Part shown: positions 8,214 through 16,990 of the stretch, piece after piece | Layout: each line of letters opens with the position of its first letter | Numbering within the stretch: position 1 is the stretch's first letter | Assembly (NCBI RefSeq): GCF_001648475.1 | Contig: NZ_LXSQ01000030.1 | Span: forward strand, 89,744-153,743 | DNA: 64,000 nt | Source of the DNA: Eikenella halliae | GTDB lineage: Bacteria > Pseudomonadota > Gammaproteobacteria > Burkholderiales > Neisseriaceae | Direction: 5' to 3' | Notes under the pieces: generated by a model | Told to the model about the DNA's origin: nothing | Seen by the model: only the letters and a program-made list of their open reading frames with translations | The model's database searches: none | Program-made: the position numbers and the translations under genes

Positions 8214-8687
8214 TTAGTCCTCTTGCGCCCCGTGTTGCAGATAGTTCTGCAAGCCCATGCTTTCCACCAGCTCGAGCTGGGTTTCCAACCAATCGGTGCG
8301 TTCTTCGTTTTCGTCTTTCTGTTTTTCCAACAGCTGGCGGGAAACGTAGTCCTGCTTTTCTTCGCACACGACAATGGCTTCCACCAGTGCTTGGTGTTTG
8401 TCTTGCTCTTTTTGCAGGTCGCAGCGGATGATTTCTTCGGTATTTTCGCCGATCAGCAGTTTGCCAAGCTCTTGCAGATTGGGCAGGCCTTCCAACAGGA
8501 GGATGCGCTCGATCAGGGCATCGGCTGCTTTCATCTCGGTGATGGATTGTTTGTAGAAATAACCGCCCAGCTCTTCCAAGCCCCAGTTTTTCAGGATGCG
8601 GGCATGCAGGAAATACTGGTTGATGGTAATGAGCAGGATGCCCAAATTTTTATTGAGCTGGCGGATAACTTCGCGATCGCCTTTCAT
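8214..8687 (-). CDS. bfrB: Bacterioferritin, heme-binding subunit (BfrB-type)
   Basis: This 157-residue ferritin-like four-helix protein keeps the heme ligand Met52 in ITEMKAADALIERI. Compared with E. coli Bfr, the ferroxidase positions are altered: Glu18 is Leu (LGILLITINQYFLH) and His54 is Ala. It therefore looks like the heme-binding, ferroxidase-poor subunit of a mixed bacterioferritin, as in the Neisseria BfrA/BfrB pair. AAGGAAAACGC precedes the ATG. It starts 17 bases after the stop of the companion gene and shares its operon and terminator. Its role is iron storage in the cytoplasm. The A/B naming follows Neisseria usage and is an inference. Confidence 0.9.
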   Translation of the reverse strand: MKGDREVIRQLNKNLGILLITINQYFLHARILKNWGLEELGGYFYKQSITEMKAADALIERILLLEGLPNLQELGKLLIGENTEEIIRCDLQKEQDKHQALVEAIVVCEEKQDYVSRQLLEKQKDENEERTDWLETQLELVESMGLQNYLQHGAQED

Positions 8688-8704
8688 GCGTTTTCCTTTC
8701 TGTA

Positions 8705-9169
8705 TTACAGCTGGCTTTGCAGATAATTCTGCTCGCCAACGAGGTCGATAAGGCGCAGCTGTTGTTCGAGCCAGTGGGCGTGATCTTCTTCAGTGTCTTT
8801 GAGCTGATTGATCAGCAAATCGCGGGTTACATAGTCTTGTTTTTCTTCGCACAGTTTGATGCCGCGTTTGAGGTTTTCGCGCACTTCGTATTCGGTATCC
8901 AAATCGAATTGCAGCATTTCGCGCACGTTGCGGCCGATGCGCACGGAAGCGGGCACCATCTGCGGGGTGCCGCCGAGCATCAGGATGCGGCGGATGAAAT
9001 CGGCGGCATGGCCGGTTTCGTCTTCCATTTCGTGGTCGATGCGTTCGAAGAGCTTGGTGTAGCCCCATTCGTCGTACATGCGGGAATGGATGAAATATTG
9101 GTCGCGGGCGGCGAGTTCGCCAGCCAAGAGTTGGTTCATGTAGTCGATAACTTCTTTATTGCCTTGCAT
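8705..9169 (-). CDS. bfrA: Bacterioferritin, ferroxidase subunit (BfrA-type)
   Basis: This 154-residue bacterioferritin starts MQGNKEVIDYMNQLLAGEL, with AGGAG eight bases upstream. The ferroxidase residues are present: Glu18 (LAGELAARDQYF), Glu51 and His54 (DETGHAADFIRR), Glu94 (VRENLK), Glu127 and His130 (TEEDHAHWLEQQ). The heme Met52 is replaced by Thr. It is thus complementary to the downstream subunit, which has the heme Met but a damaged ferroxidase site. The two probably co-assemble into one 24-mer storing iron as ferric mineral. A palindrome that may bind Fur lies about 100 bases upstream. Confidence 0.92.
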   Translation of the reverse strand: MQGNKEVIDYMNQLLAGELAARDQYFIHSRMYDEWGYTKLFERIDHEMEDETGHAADFIRRILMLGGTPQMVPASVRIGRNVREMLQFDLDTEYEVRENLKRGIKLCEEKQDYVTRDLLINQLKDTEEDHAHWLEQQLRLIDLVGEQNYLQSQL

Positions 9170-9264
9170 TGTTTCGCTCCTATTTGTGAAAGGGTTTTGA
9201 TGATGTGTCATCACGGCAGCAACCGTGCCGCTGTTTCGATGGGGGCGAATTATACTCAGATCAT

Positions 9265-9278
9265 TGAGAAAATTCTCA
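9265..9278. promoter_or_regulatory. Candidate Fur-type operator upstream of bfrA
   Basis: TGAGAA-AA-TTCTCA is a perfect 14-base palindrome about 95 bases upstream of the bfrA ATG, in AT-rich promoter DNA. It resembles the TGAGAAT half-sites of some Fur boxes. Iron regulation of bfr would be expected; the assignment is inferred. Confidence 0.4.
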
Positions 9279-9632
9279 TATCGGACATATTAATGCGAAC
9301 AATTATCCTGAAAAGTAAGCTATTTTGCCTTAATCTACCAAATAAAAAATTATATAGATTAAATGGTTATATAAAATAACTTATCCAAATGAACCTGCCA
9401 ATGATTATCACTGGGCAAAATATTTACTTTTCTTTGCATTGGATGTGTATTTTTTTAGAATTTCAGTGAAAACATTGGCTTGTGCATGATAATTATTGCT
9501 GTTCATGGTTTGCCGAACGATAAACAGGCAACGCCGGATCAACACATTCCCGGCATATCGCCACCCAATCAACTTGCGCACAACCTTCGAAAAAGCGAGC
9601 CAACGCAATACTGGTTGTGTTTACCCTGCTAT
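9279..9632. other. AT-rich intergenic region, no gene recognised
   Basis: The 518-base gap between bfrA and the next gene holds the bfr promoter region and then AT-rich DNA with no convincing reading frame. A 66-codon minus-strand frame (9408-9608) has no clear ribosome site or family features. GATAATTATTG near 9488 resembles half a Fur box. Confidence 0.5.
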
Positions 9633-9665
9633 AAAAGGCTACCTGAAAACTTCAGGTAGCCTTTT
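9633..9665 (-). terminator. Tight inverted DUS pair
   Basis: AAAAGGCTACCTGAA and its exact complement are separated by only three bases, giving a 15-bp stem flanked by A and T runs on both sides. It follows the stop of the minus-strand gene at 9688. Confidence 0.85.
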
Positions 9666-9687
9666 CCCATTCCAATTCTGGCTATGT

Positions 9688-10107
9688 TTACACCGGTGTT
9701 TTCTTCCGATAATAGCGCCGATACACCATCCAGCCATACCCCGCCAGCACCGGCAGCGCGGCGAAGATCAGCTTAAACGTCCAGCCCGCATACCAAGGCA
9801 GGGCTGAAACAGCAGCTGCGGCATCCTGCTGCAACAAACCCACCGGCAGCGATTGCTCGCCGCGAGCATCGAAATACGGCCACCAGCAAGCGGCCAGCAG
9901 GCCGAGCAGGCAGGGCCACAGCCAGGCTGCGCGGTTGCGTTGCCACAGCAAAAACGCCGGTAGCAGCACAATCAACGTGAGCGCCGCCACCAGCAGCGCG
10001 GTTTGCCCCTGCGCGCCGAAATAGGATGCTGCTGCATAAGTCAGCACCACAAACAGCGCGCCCAGCACCGCCATAATCACTTCTTCCGGCCTTTTTAATA
10101 TCGACAT
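9688..10107 (-). CDS. Hypothetical inner-membrane protein
   Basis: This 139-residue protein starts MSILKRPEEVIMAVLGALF, with a ribosome site (ACGGAG). Four hydrophobic segments are visible: about 10-30, 36-55, 61-75 and 108-128 (FKLIFAALPVLAGYGWMVY). It ends in a basic tail (YRRYYRKKTPV) that should face the cytoplasm. No catalytic motif or family is recognised. It is flanked by the bfr operon and a DeoR regulator, with no sign of shared transcription. Confidence 0.7.
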   Translation of the reverse strand: MSILKRPEEVIMAVLGALFVVLTYAAASYFGAQGQTALLVAALTLIVLLPAFLLWQRNRAAWLWPCLLGLLAACWWPYFDARGEQSLPVGLLQQDAAAAVSALPWYAGWTFKLIFAALPVLAGYGWMVYRRYYRKKTPV

Positions 10108-10311
10108 AGTGTGTTCTCCGTAACAAAATCAATTTAGGCAAAATATACTGCAAAGCGGGTGCAGCCGCCAGTTTCTTGCGGTATCAATACCGTTTTTTCA
10201 ATCATCGCACGGCATTTTCGCTTTATTCAAGCTTGGCATTCAGAGCCGTATCGGCTTAATCAAAGGCTACCTGAAAATTGATGCCGAACCTCTTTCAGGC
10301 AGCCCGTCGCC

Positions 10312-11094
10312 CTATTCTTCCCCTTCTTTGGCCGCCAGATGCCAGCGCACGCCTGCGTCGTCCAGTTTTTTGCACAGGCCGGCGCTGGGCGGCTCGTCGG
10401 TAAACAGGGCATGAAATTCGGTTACGTCGCCTATGCGCACCAGGGCGTTGCGGCCGAATTTGCTGTGGTCCACGGCCAGGTAGCAGTGGCGGGCGTTGGC
10501 CATCATGGCCTGCATCACGCTCACTTCTTTGTAGTCGAAATCGAGCAGCGAGCCGTCGGCTTCGATGCCGGAAGCGCCGAGGATGGCGTAATCCACTTTG
10601 AATTGGTTGATGAAATCGATGGTGGCCACGCCGGTGATGCCGCCGTCCACCGGCCGCACCATGCCGGAGGTGATGATGACGGTGTAGTCCGGCCGGCCGG
10701 ACACGATGGAGGCAACGTGGATATTGTTGGTGATGATGCAGAGGTTTTTATGGTTTTTCACCAGCGCGAGCGACACGGCTTCGATGGTGGTACCGATGCT
10801 CATAAACAGGGAAACGTTGTCGGGGATGTGCTCGGCAATCAAGTCGGCAATGTGGGCTTTTTCGCTTTGCAGCTTGTTTTTGCGCGTGTCGTAGTCTTCG
10901 TTTTGCACGCTGCTGCCGGGCGCGGCACCACCGTGGTAGCGGCGCAGGATATTGTGTTCGCACAAAACGTTGATGTCGCGGCGGATGGTTTGCGGGGTCA
11001 CGTTTAGGCTGCGTGCCAGCTCTTCCACCGACATAAAGCCGTGGTCGTGCACAAGCCGGGCGATTTTCTGCCGGCGGGGGGTGCGGTACGGCAT
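10312..11094 (-). CDS. DeoR/GlpR-family transcriptional regulator
   Basis: The 260-residue protein has an N-terminal DeoR-type winged helix-turn-helix (MSVEELARSLNVTPQTIRRDINVL, about residues 21-44, followed by RRYHGGA). The C-terminal DeoR sensor domain shows MSIGTTIEA, ITNNIHVA, GATIDF-like GVATIDF and a DHSKFGR motif near residue 210. Such repressors respond to a phosphorylated sugar or glycerol-3-phosphate. No carbohydrate operon is adjacent, so the ligand and regulon are unknown; GlpR-like is the closest impression. A weak, partial DUS lies downstream. Confidence 0.88.
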   Translation of the reverse strand: MPYRTPRRQKIARLVHDHGFMSVEELARSLNVTPQTIRRDINVLCEHNILRRYHGGAAPGSSVQNEDYDTRKNKLQSEKAHIADLIAEHIPDNVSLFMSIGTTIEAVSLALVKNHKNLCIITNNIHVASIVSGRPDYTVIITSGMVRPVDGGITGVATIDFINQFKVDYAILGASGIEADGSLLDFDYKEVSVMQAMMANARHCYLAVDHSKFGRNALVRIGDVTEFHALFTDEPPSAGLCKKLDDAGVRWHLAAKEGEE

Positions 11095-11174
11095 GGTTGT
11101 TCTATCTTTGTTGTTGATTGGTTGTGGGAATGGTTTGGCTAAGGTTTTCAGGTAGCCTCATTGATCAGCCTGCC

Positions 11175-11969
11175 TCAAGCTGCAAAGGTATGCTCCGGCG
11201 CGGGATAGGTTTTCTCCTTCACTTCGCGCACATAAGCCGCTACCGCCGCCTGAATGCTATCTTGCCCCTGCATAAAGTTTTTCACAAACTTCGCCGTTTG
11301 GCCGGGGAACACGCCGAGCATATCGTGCATCACCAGCACCTGCCCGTCGCAGTCCACGCCCGCGCCGATGCCGATGGTGGGGCAGGCCAGCGTTTCGGTA
11401 ATCTGTTTGCCCAGAGCGGCAGGCACGCATTCCATCAGCACTACTGCCGCGCCGGCCTTCTCGTGCGCCAGCGCATCATTCAGCAATGCCTGCGCCGCCA
11501 CATCGCCCTTGCCCTGCACCTTATAGCCGCCGAACACATGCACCGACTGCGGCGTGAGCCCGATGTGCGCGCACACCGGAATGCCGCGCAACTGCAGAAA
11601 CTCGGTGGTTTCCGCCATCCAGGCGCCGCCTTCCAGCTTCACCATATGCGCCCCTGCCGCCATCAGTTCGGCTGCAGCGGCAAAGGCCTGCTCCTTGCTC
11701 TGCTGGTAGGCGCCGAACGGCAAATCGCTCACGATCAGCGCATTGCTGCTGCCGCGCGCCACCGCCGCCGTGTGGTAGCACATATCGGCCAGGCTCACCG
11801 GCAGGGTGGATTTCTGCCCCTGCACCGTCATGCCCAGCGAATCGCCCACCAGAAGCATATCCACCCCCGCCGCATCCATCAGCGCGGCAAAGCTGGCTTC
11901 GTAGCAGGTGAGCATGGCGATTTTCTCGCCCTCGCGCTTCATTTTGCGCAAAGTGTTCACAGTAATCAC
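11175..11969 (-). CDS. panB: 3-methyl-2-oxobutanoate hydroxymethyltransferase PanB
   Basis: PanB makes ketopantoate from 2-oxoisovalerate and methylene-tetrahydrofolate, the first step of pantothenate and CoA synthesis. The 264-residue protein has normal length and the conserved blocks TCYEASFA, LLVGDSLGMTVQG, VSDLPFGAY, KLEGG, IPVCAHIGLTPQSV and TIGIGAG. The start is GTG at 11969 behind AAGGAAATGCC; no ATG fits better. No panC is adjacent. It is read in the same direction as the DeoR gene but separated by a DUS. Confidence 0.96.
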   Translation of the reverse strand: MITVNTLRKMKREGEKIAMLTCYEASFAALMDAAGVDMLLVGDSLGMTVQGQKSTLPVSLADMCYHTAAVARGSSNALIVSDLPFGAYQQSKEQAFAAAAELMAAGAHMVKLEGGAWMAETTEFLQLRGIPVCAHIGLTPQSVHVFGGYKVQGKGDVAAQALLNDALAHEKAGAAVVLMECVPAALGKQITETLACPTIGIGAGVDCDGQVLVMHDMLGVFPGQTAKFVKNFMQGQDSIQAAVAAYVREVKEKTYPAPEHTFAA

Positions 11970-12002
11970 GGCATTTCCTTATTCACGATCAGATGGCGCG
12001 CA

Positions 12003-12053
12003 AGGCTACCTGAAAACCCGAGCGCAGGCAAACCCGAAGTGTTTTCAGGTAGC
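12003..12053. terminator. Inverted DUS pair upstream of panB
   Basis: AGGCTACCTGAA near 12004 and TTCAGGTAGCCT near 12042 face each other between the divergent panB and SIMPL genes. Lying between two starts, it is not an obvious 3' terminator, and may simply be uptake sequence. Confidence 0.4.
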
Positions 12054-12111
12054 CTGCAATTAAGCTCCCCCATATAATCGCGCTTATACCCCAAGCAACT
12101 GGAAAACGCTT

Positions 12112-12795
12112 ATGAAAACAACTGCCCTCCTCCTGCCCGCGCTGCTGGCCGGCCTCAGCCTGGCTCCCGCGATAGCCGAACCGCTCAACTACAACCTGCT
12201 CAAATTCAGCGAAACCGCCAGCCGCACCGTGCCCAACAACTGGATGACCGTGCGCCTGAAAGTTTCCAACACCCACGACAATCCCGCCCAGGCCGCCGCC
12301 GAAACCACGCGCCGCTTAAACATCCTGCAAAGCCGCGCCCGCCGCCTCTCCGGCGCAGAAGTGGAGCTGGAAAGCCGCCACGCCTACCAAAGCTACCGCA
12401 ACGGCTCACGCCCTTGGGAAGACATCGCCGTCTTGCGCGTTTCCGGCAGCGATTTCCAAGCCATCGGCAAGCTGATTGCCGAAAGCAGCGGCGAAGCCAC
12501 CATCAACGACATCGGCTTCTCGCTCAAGCCGGAAAGCCGCCGCCAAATTGAAGAAAGCCTCGCCATCGAAGCCCTGCAAAACTTCCGCAAACGCGCCGAC
12601 ACCCTCAGCCGCAGCATGGGCGGCAGTGGCTACCGCGTGGTGGAAGTATCGTTGCAGCAAAACGAACAAACCTTGGCCGTTCCCGCAATGGCACGCGCCG
12701 CCGCCTATGAAAAAGCAGGCAGCCCTGAGCCCGTGTTCGACAGCCCGGGCAGCAGCACCGTGCAGCAAACCGCCAACGGCACAATCCAGTATTGA
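12112..12795 (+). CDS. Periplasmic SIMPL-domain (DUF541) protein
   Basis: This 227-residue protein has a signal peptide (MKTTALLLPALLAGLSLAPAIA, cleavage after about residue 22). The body resembles the SIMPL/DUF541 family: an N-terminal beta segment (LLKFSETASRTVPNNWMTVRLKV), a middle YQSYRNGSRPWEDIAVLRVSG, and a C-terminal RKRADTLSRSMGGSGYRVVEVS, where family members carry an A..A..LA-type helix followed by a conserved beta strand. E. coli YggE is the best-known member, linked to oxidative stress. The function here is unknown. It runs convergently with the mutase gene across a strong shared terminator. Confidence 0.75.
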   Translation: MKTTALLLPALLAGLSLAPAIAEPLNYNLLKFSETASRTVPNNWMTVRLKVSNTHDNPAQAAAETTRRLNILQSRARRLSGAEVELESRHAYQSYRNGSRPWEDIAVLRVSGSDFQAIGKLIAESSGEATINDIGFSLKPESRRQIEESLAIEALQNFRKRADTLSRSMGGSGYRVVEVSLQQNEQTLAVPAMARAAAYEKAGSPEPVFDSPGSSTVQQTANGTIQY

Positions 12796-12846
12796 ATACA
12801 GAAAACCCTGCCCAGCCTTTTCCTAAAGCAATCAGGCTACCTGAAA

Positions 12847-12882
12847 AGCAAACCGCACCGTATTGCCACGGTGCGGTTTGCT
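12847..12882. terminator. Bidirectional hairpin terminator
   Basis: A perfect 15-bp stem (12847-12861 with 12868-12882) encloses the loop ATTGCC between two convergent genes. It lacks a DUS, although one lies just before it. Confidence 0.8.
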
Positions 12883-12897
12883 CTATCCGGCTCGGTT

Positions 12898-14277
12898 TCA
12901 CAACGGCCACTGCAAGCCGCCGTGTTGCTCAACCAGGATTTTGAACTGCGCCTGAATCCGCGCCAGCGCGGCCTGGTTGTCGCCCTCGAAGCGCAACACC
13001 AGCACCGGCGTGGTATTGGAAGCGCGCAGCAGGCCGAAGCCGTCGGCGAATTCGGCGCGCAGGCCGTCGATGGTAATCAGCTCTTGCAGGCCGTCGAACC
13101 GAGCGGCCTGAGCCAAATCGGCAATCAATACGTGGCCATCAGCGCCTTCGGGCAGGGCGATATTCAATTCGGGGGTAGACACGCCTTCCGGCAAGGCTTC
13201 CAGCACGGCGCTGGGGTTGGGGCTGGCTGAAAGGATTTCCAGCAGGCGCGCACCGGCGTAGAGGCCGTCGTCGAAGCCGAACCAGCGTTCTTTGAAAAAC
13301 ACATGCCCGCTCATTTCGCCCGCCAAAAGCGCGCCGTGCTGCTTGATGGCGGCTTTGATGAAGCTGTGGCCGGTTTTGCTCATCACCGGCTCGCCGCCGT
13401 GCCGCTTAATCCACGGCGCCAGCAGGCGGGTGGATTTCACGTCGTAAATCACTTTCGCGCCCGGGTTGCGCCTGAGCACGTCTTGCGCAAACAGCATCAG
13501 CTGGCGGTCGGGATAAATGATGCTGCCGCTGCGGATAACCACGCCGAGGCGGTCGCCGTCGCCGTCGAAAGCCAGGCCGACTTCGGCCGCGCCAGCCTGC
13601 ACGGCACGGATAAGGTCTTGCAGATTGGCGGGCTTGGCGGGGTCGGGATGGTGGTTGGGGAAATGGCCGTCCACTTCGCAAAACAGCTCCTCCACTTCGC
13701 AGGCCAGCGCACGATACAGCCGCCCGGCAAACGCTCCGGCCACGCCGTTGCCGGCATCGACGGCAATTTTCAGCGGCCGTTGCAGGCGGATATGGCCGGC
13801 GATGTGTTGAACATATTCGTCTGCCACATCCAAACCGCGCACGCTGCCTTGCGGGCTACCTGAAACAAAATCCTGCGCTTGAATGATGCCGCGCAACTCT
13901 TGGATGCTGTCCCCGGCCAGGGTATTGCCGCCGAGCATCATTTTGAAGCCGTTGTAATCGGGCGGGTTGTGGCTGCCGGTAATCATCACGCCGCTGCCGG
14001 AACAATGCCGCACGGCGGCGAAATACAGCATGGGCGTGGCCACCATGCCTACATCGACCACCTCCAGCCCGCCTGCGGTGAGCCCGCGCATCAGCGCCGC
14101 TTGCAATGCCGGGCCGCTGAGCCGGCCGTCGCGCCCCACGGCAATCTGCCGCAGGCCTTGCCGGGCGGCACACGTGGCGATGGCGCGGCCGATTTGCTCG
14201 GCAGCCTCTTCGGTGAGGGTTTGGCCGACGATACCGCGGATATCGTAGGCTTTGAAAATGCTGGAGGAAATGGGCAT
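12898..14277 (-). CDS. Phosphomannomutase/phosphoglucomutase
   Basis: This alpha-D-phosphohexomutase interconverts the 1- and 6-phosphates of mannose or glucose, feeding sugar nucleotide and lipooligosaccharide synthesis. The 459-residue protein has all four family sites: FKAYDIRG near the N-terminus, the catalytic serine loop ITGSHNP (about residue 100), the metal loop DGDGDRLG (about 235), the sugar loop GEMSGH (about 318) and the phosphate-binding RASNTTP near the C-terminus. AAGGAACTCCC precedes the ATG. It belongs to the AlgC/Pgm type; substrate preference cannot be read from sequence. One DUS is read in frame in the first third (VSGSPQG). Confidence 0.93.
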   Translation of the reverse strand: MPISSSIFKAYDIRGIVGQTLTEEAAEQIGRAIATCAARQGLRQIAVGRDGRLSGPALQAALMRGLTAGGLEVVDVGMVATPMLYFAAVRHCSGSGVMITGSHNPPDYNGFKMMLGGNTLAGDSIQELRGIIQAQDFVSGSPQGSVRGLDVADEYVQHIAGHIRLQRPLKIAVDAGNGVAGAFAGRLYRALACEVEELFCEVDGHFPNHHPDPAKPANLQDLIRAVQAGAAEVGLAFDGDGDRLGVVIRSGSIIYPDRQLMLFAQDVLRRNPGAKVIYDVKSTRLLAPWIKRHGGEPVMSKTGHSFIKAAIKQHGALLAGEMSGHVFFKERWFGFDDGLYAGARLLEILSASPNPSAVLEALPEGVSTPELNIALPEGADGHVLIADLAQAARFDGLQELITIDGLRAEFADGFGLLRASNTTPVLVLRFEGDNQAALARIQAQFKILVEQHGGLQWPL

Positions 14278-14500
14278 GGGAGTTCCTTTGTTTTTTTGGG
14301 ATAGAGGCTACCTGAAAACGAAGTTTCCGAAGGAAGCTGAGTTTCTGCGAAGCTAAAACGGTGTTTTGCGAAGCCAAGGCTAAGTTTCTGCTTAACCAAA
14401 ATCTGAGCCGGGCTTCAGGGCAGTCTTTGGTTTGCCGTAGCAGGCTACCTGAAAATCTGTTTCGTGCCGGAATTAAACGATTGCGGCTTTGTTTTCTTTA

Positions 14501-14908
14501 TCAGTATAAATTTCGGTATTCCAAATCATAGGTTGAAATATTGTCAGCATCCCCTTCTGAATAAAATTTAATCAAATCAAACTTAATATTCTTCACGCCA
14601 CCATGTCTTTCAACCGGAATGCCTTGTGATGAAACAATCAATTTATCACCAACCAATCTTTTTGAAATCAATGCGTGCGTCTCAAGGGGAAGCTCGATGT
14701 ACCCTTTCGTTTCCAGCTGGAATCTAAACAATATCCTGTCTTGATAGATTCTGATATAGACATCTCCGCCGGAAACCACCGGCTTATATTGTTTAACAAC
14801 CGAAATGCATTGCGTACCCACGCAATAGCGGGATACTTCTTTGGGATTTAGCTTGCAATAGATGGCATACGTTATTGCGGCAAATACGATTAGGGTGGTT
14901 TTCCACAT
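14501..14908 (-). CDS. Hypothetical protein with N-terminal membrane segment
   Basis: This 135-residue protein begins MWKTTLIVFAAITYAIYCK, a single membrane segment or uncleaved signal. A soluble domain follows with two cysteines close together (RYCVGTQCISV, about 28-34). No family is recognised. The gene is clearly more AT-rich than the mutase and von Willebrand genes on either side, which suggests recent acquisition. It stands alone between DUS-containing spacers. Confidence 0.6.
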   Translation of the reverse strand: MWKTTLIVFAAITYAIYCKLNPKEVSRYCVGTQCISVVKQYKPVVSGGDVYIRIYQDRILFRFQLETKGYIELPLETHALISKRLVGDKLIVSSQGIPVERHGGVKNIKFDLIKFYSEGDADNISTYDLEYRNLY

Positions 14909-14983
14909 TATCTTTTTATTCGCGGCGTGCTTGCCGGGGATGAATGCCCGGCCTGCGGATTTCGGGGTGTTCTGAATTTCAGG

Positions 14984-15020
14984 TAGCCTTTAAGGCCAAG
15001 GCGGATAAAGGCTACCTGAA
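14984..15020 (-). terminator. Inverted DUS pair after the von Willebrand gene
   Basis: TTTCAGGTAGCCTTT and AAAGGCTACCTGAAA flank a short spacer just past the stop at 15038 on the minus strand. Confidence 0.65.
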
Positions 15021-15037
15021 ACCTTATTCCCGAAACC

Positions 15038-16792
15038 TTATTGCGGTTTGCTGCTGAGCTGTTGCGCTTTTTCAATCAGCTGCACAAACTGGCGGCGCAG
15101 GCCGTGGCGGTCGGGGGATTGGGCGCTGCGGGCCAGTTCGAGAGTTTGCGGCCAGCCGAAGTTGCTGCTGTATTTGCCGCCGCGCAAGAGTTCGCCGAAG
15201 GCGGCTGCGGCCACGGCTTGGCGGGTGGCGTTGCTGCCTTGGGCGAGCGGTTTGCTGCCCACGGCCACGGGGCGGCTGATGAGGATGCTGCTGCTTTGGC
15301 CGGGCAGTTTGTAGCGCAGCTTGATGAAGGCGTATTCGCTGTCGGCTGCTTGATCGTTGGCAGCGGGGGCGGCCTGGTAGCGGCTTTCGGGCAGCCAGCC
15401 GGTTTGCCCGGCGGGAATGATTTCATACAGCGCGGTAACGTTGTGACCGGCGCCGATGTCGCCTGCGTCCACTTGGTCGTTGTTGAAATCTTCGCGGGCA
15501 AGCATGCGGTTTTCATAGCCGATCAGGCGGTATTCCTTCACGGCGGCGGGGTTGAACTCTACTTGGATTTTCACGTCTTGCGCCACGGTGGCGAGCGTGG
15601 AGGAGAGCTGGCGGTGCAGCACTTTCTGCGCTTCTTCGGGGCTGTCGATGTAGCTGTAGTTGCCGTCGCCGGCATCGGCCAGCTGCTCCATCAGCCGTTC
15701 GTTGTAGTTGCCGCTGCCGAAGCCGAGCGTGGTGAGCGAAATGCCGCTTTTGCGTTTTTCGGCCACCATGCTGCGCAGGGTGTTGAAATCGGTGATGCCC
15801 ACGTTGAAATCGCCGTCGGTGGCGAGCAGGATGCGGTTGATGCCGTTGCGGATATAGGCGCGCTGGGCGGCTTGGTAGGCCTGCTGGATGGCGTTTTCGC
15901 CTGCGGTGGAGCCGCCTGCCCTCAGGCTGTCGAGCGCGGCGAGGATTTTCTGCCGCTGGTTGCCCGGGGTGGGCGGTAGCACGACTTTATTGCCGTCGGC
16001 ATAGGTAATGAGGGTGATGCGGTCTTGGGCGCGGGTTTGGTGCGCGAGGGTGCAGAGGGTGTATTTCACCATCGGCAGTTTGTCGCGGCTATACATGGAG
16101 CCGGACACGTCCACCAGGAACACGAGGTTGGCCGGCGGCAGCGCGGCCTGGCTCACCTCTTTGGCCTGGATGCCGATGCGGATCAGCTTGGCGCCGCTGC
16201 GGAAGGGGGAATCCACGGTTTCGGTGTGCACGGCGAAGGGTTTGCCGTCGGTAGGCTTGGCGTAGCCGTAGTCGAAATAGTTGATGATTTCTTCAATGCG
16301 CACGGCATCGGCGGGCGGCAGGCGGCCGCTTTGGGTGAGGAAGCGGCGGATATTGGCATAGCTACCGGTGTCCACATCAATGCTGAAGGTGGAAACGGGC
16401 TGCTCGGCCACGGCGTGCACGGGGTTGGGCTCATAATGGCCGTAGCGCTCGGTGTTTTGGCGCGATGGGACGGCCGCGCCCTCATTCACCATCCTTCTCA
16501 TCTCGAGGGCCGGGCCATATTCAGCTCCGGCATCTTTGGCGGCCTCTACCTGCGCTGCGGGCGCAGCTGAAGGCGCTGCTTCATATGAAGTCACAGAATG
16601 GTTCTTCACCGCTGCCTGCGGCATGGTGCGTAAGCTGAAGCGGGCACTGCGGGATTCATAATAATCCGACCGTTCGTCCAAATAACGCGAACAGGCCTGA
16701 TGAACGCGCTGGGTATTATCTGCCAGCGCGGGCAGGGCGGATACAGACAATAAAGCCAGCAAAACAGTGCGGGCAAATGGCGGTTTATGCAT
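15038..16792 (-). CDS. YfbK-like von Willebrand factor A domain protein
   Basis: The 584-residue protein starts MHKPPFARTVLLALL behind AAGGAG and has a signal peptide (about residues 1-23, ending ALPALA). The YfbK-type N-terminal region (VSTFSIDVDTGSYANIRRFL, RIEEIINYFDY) is followed by a VWA domain with the metal-binding DVSGS (near residue 228), the conserved threonine segment (AGGSTAGENAI) and TDGDFNVG. A DUF3520-like C-terminus (GDIGAGHNVTALYEI) completes the family architecture. It is probably a periplasmic protein with a metal-dependent adhesion-type fold; its partner is unknown. It is a single gene. Confidence 0.9.
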   Translation of the reverse strand: MHKPPFARTVLLALLSVSALPALADNTQRVHQACSRYLDERSDYYESRSARFSLRTMPQAAVKNHSVTSYEAAPSAAPAAQVEAAKDAGAEYGPALEMRRMVNEGAAVPSRQNTERYGHYEPNPVHAVAEQPVSTFSIDVDTGSYANIRRFLTQSGRLPPADAVRIEEIINYFDYGYAKPTDGKPFAVHTETVDSPFRSGAKLIRIGIQAKEVSQAALPPANLVFLVDVSGSMYSRDKLPMVKYTLCTLAHQTRAQDRITLITYADGNKVVLPPTPGNQRQKILAALDSLRAGGSTAGENAIQQAYQAAQRAYIRNGINRILLATDGDFNVGITDFNTLRSMVAEKRKSGISLTTLGFGSGNYNERLMEQLADAGDGNYSYIDSPEEAQKVLHRQLSSTLATVAQDVKIQVEFNPAAVKEYRLIGYENRMLAREDFNNDQVDAGDIGAGHNVTALYEIIPAGQTGWLPESRYQAAPAANDQAADSEYAFIKLRYKLPGQSSSILISRPVAVGSKPLAQGSNATRQAVAAAAFGELLRGGKYSSNFGWPQTLELARSAQSPDRHGLRRQFVQLIEKAQQLSSKPQ

Positions 16793-16990
16793 AGCGGGCT
16801 CCTTAGTAAGCAGACATGGGAAATAGCCGCCATTATATAGCCGCCCACGCCGCCTGCAAACCAAATGCCGCGCCCTGCCACCGCTCTATTTTCAGGTAGC
16901 CTCTAAGCCGTTTGAGTCCAGCATTCGGGCGTGGAATTTGGTATCATTCCCCTGCGGGCAAAAGGCTACCTGAAACCGGCCTGCCTAAAC

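Noticed and set aside
9408..9608. 66-codon minus-strand frame in the bfr upstream gap
   Set aside because: No ribosome site or family feature; composition is that of noncoding AT-rich DNA.
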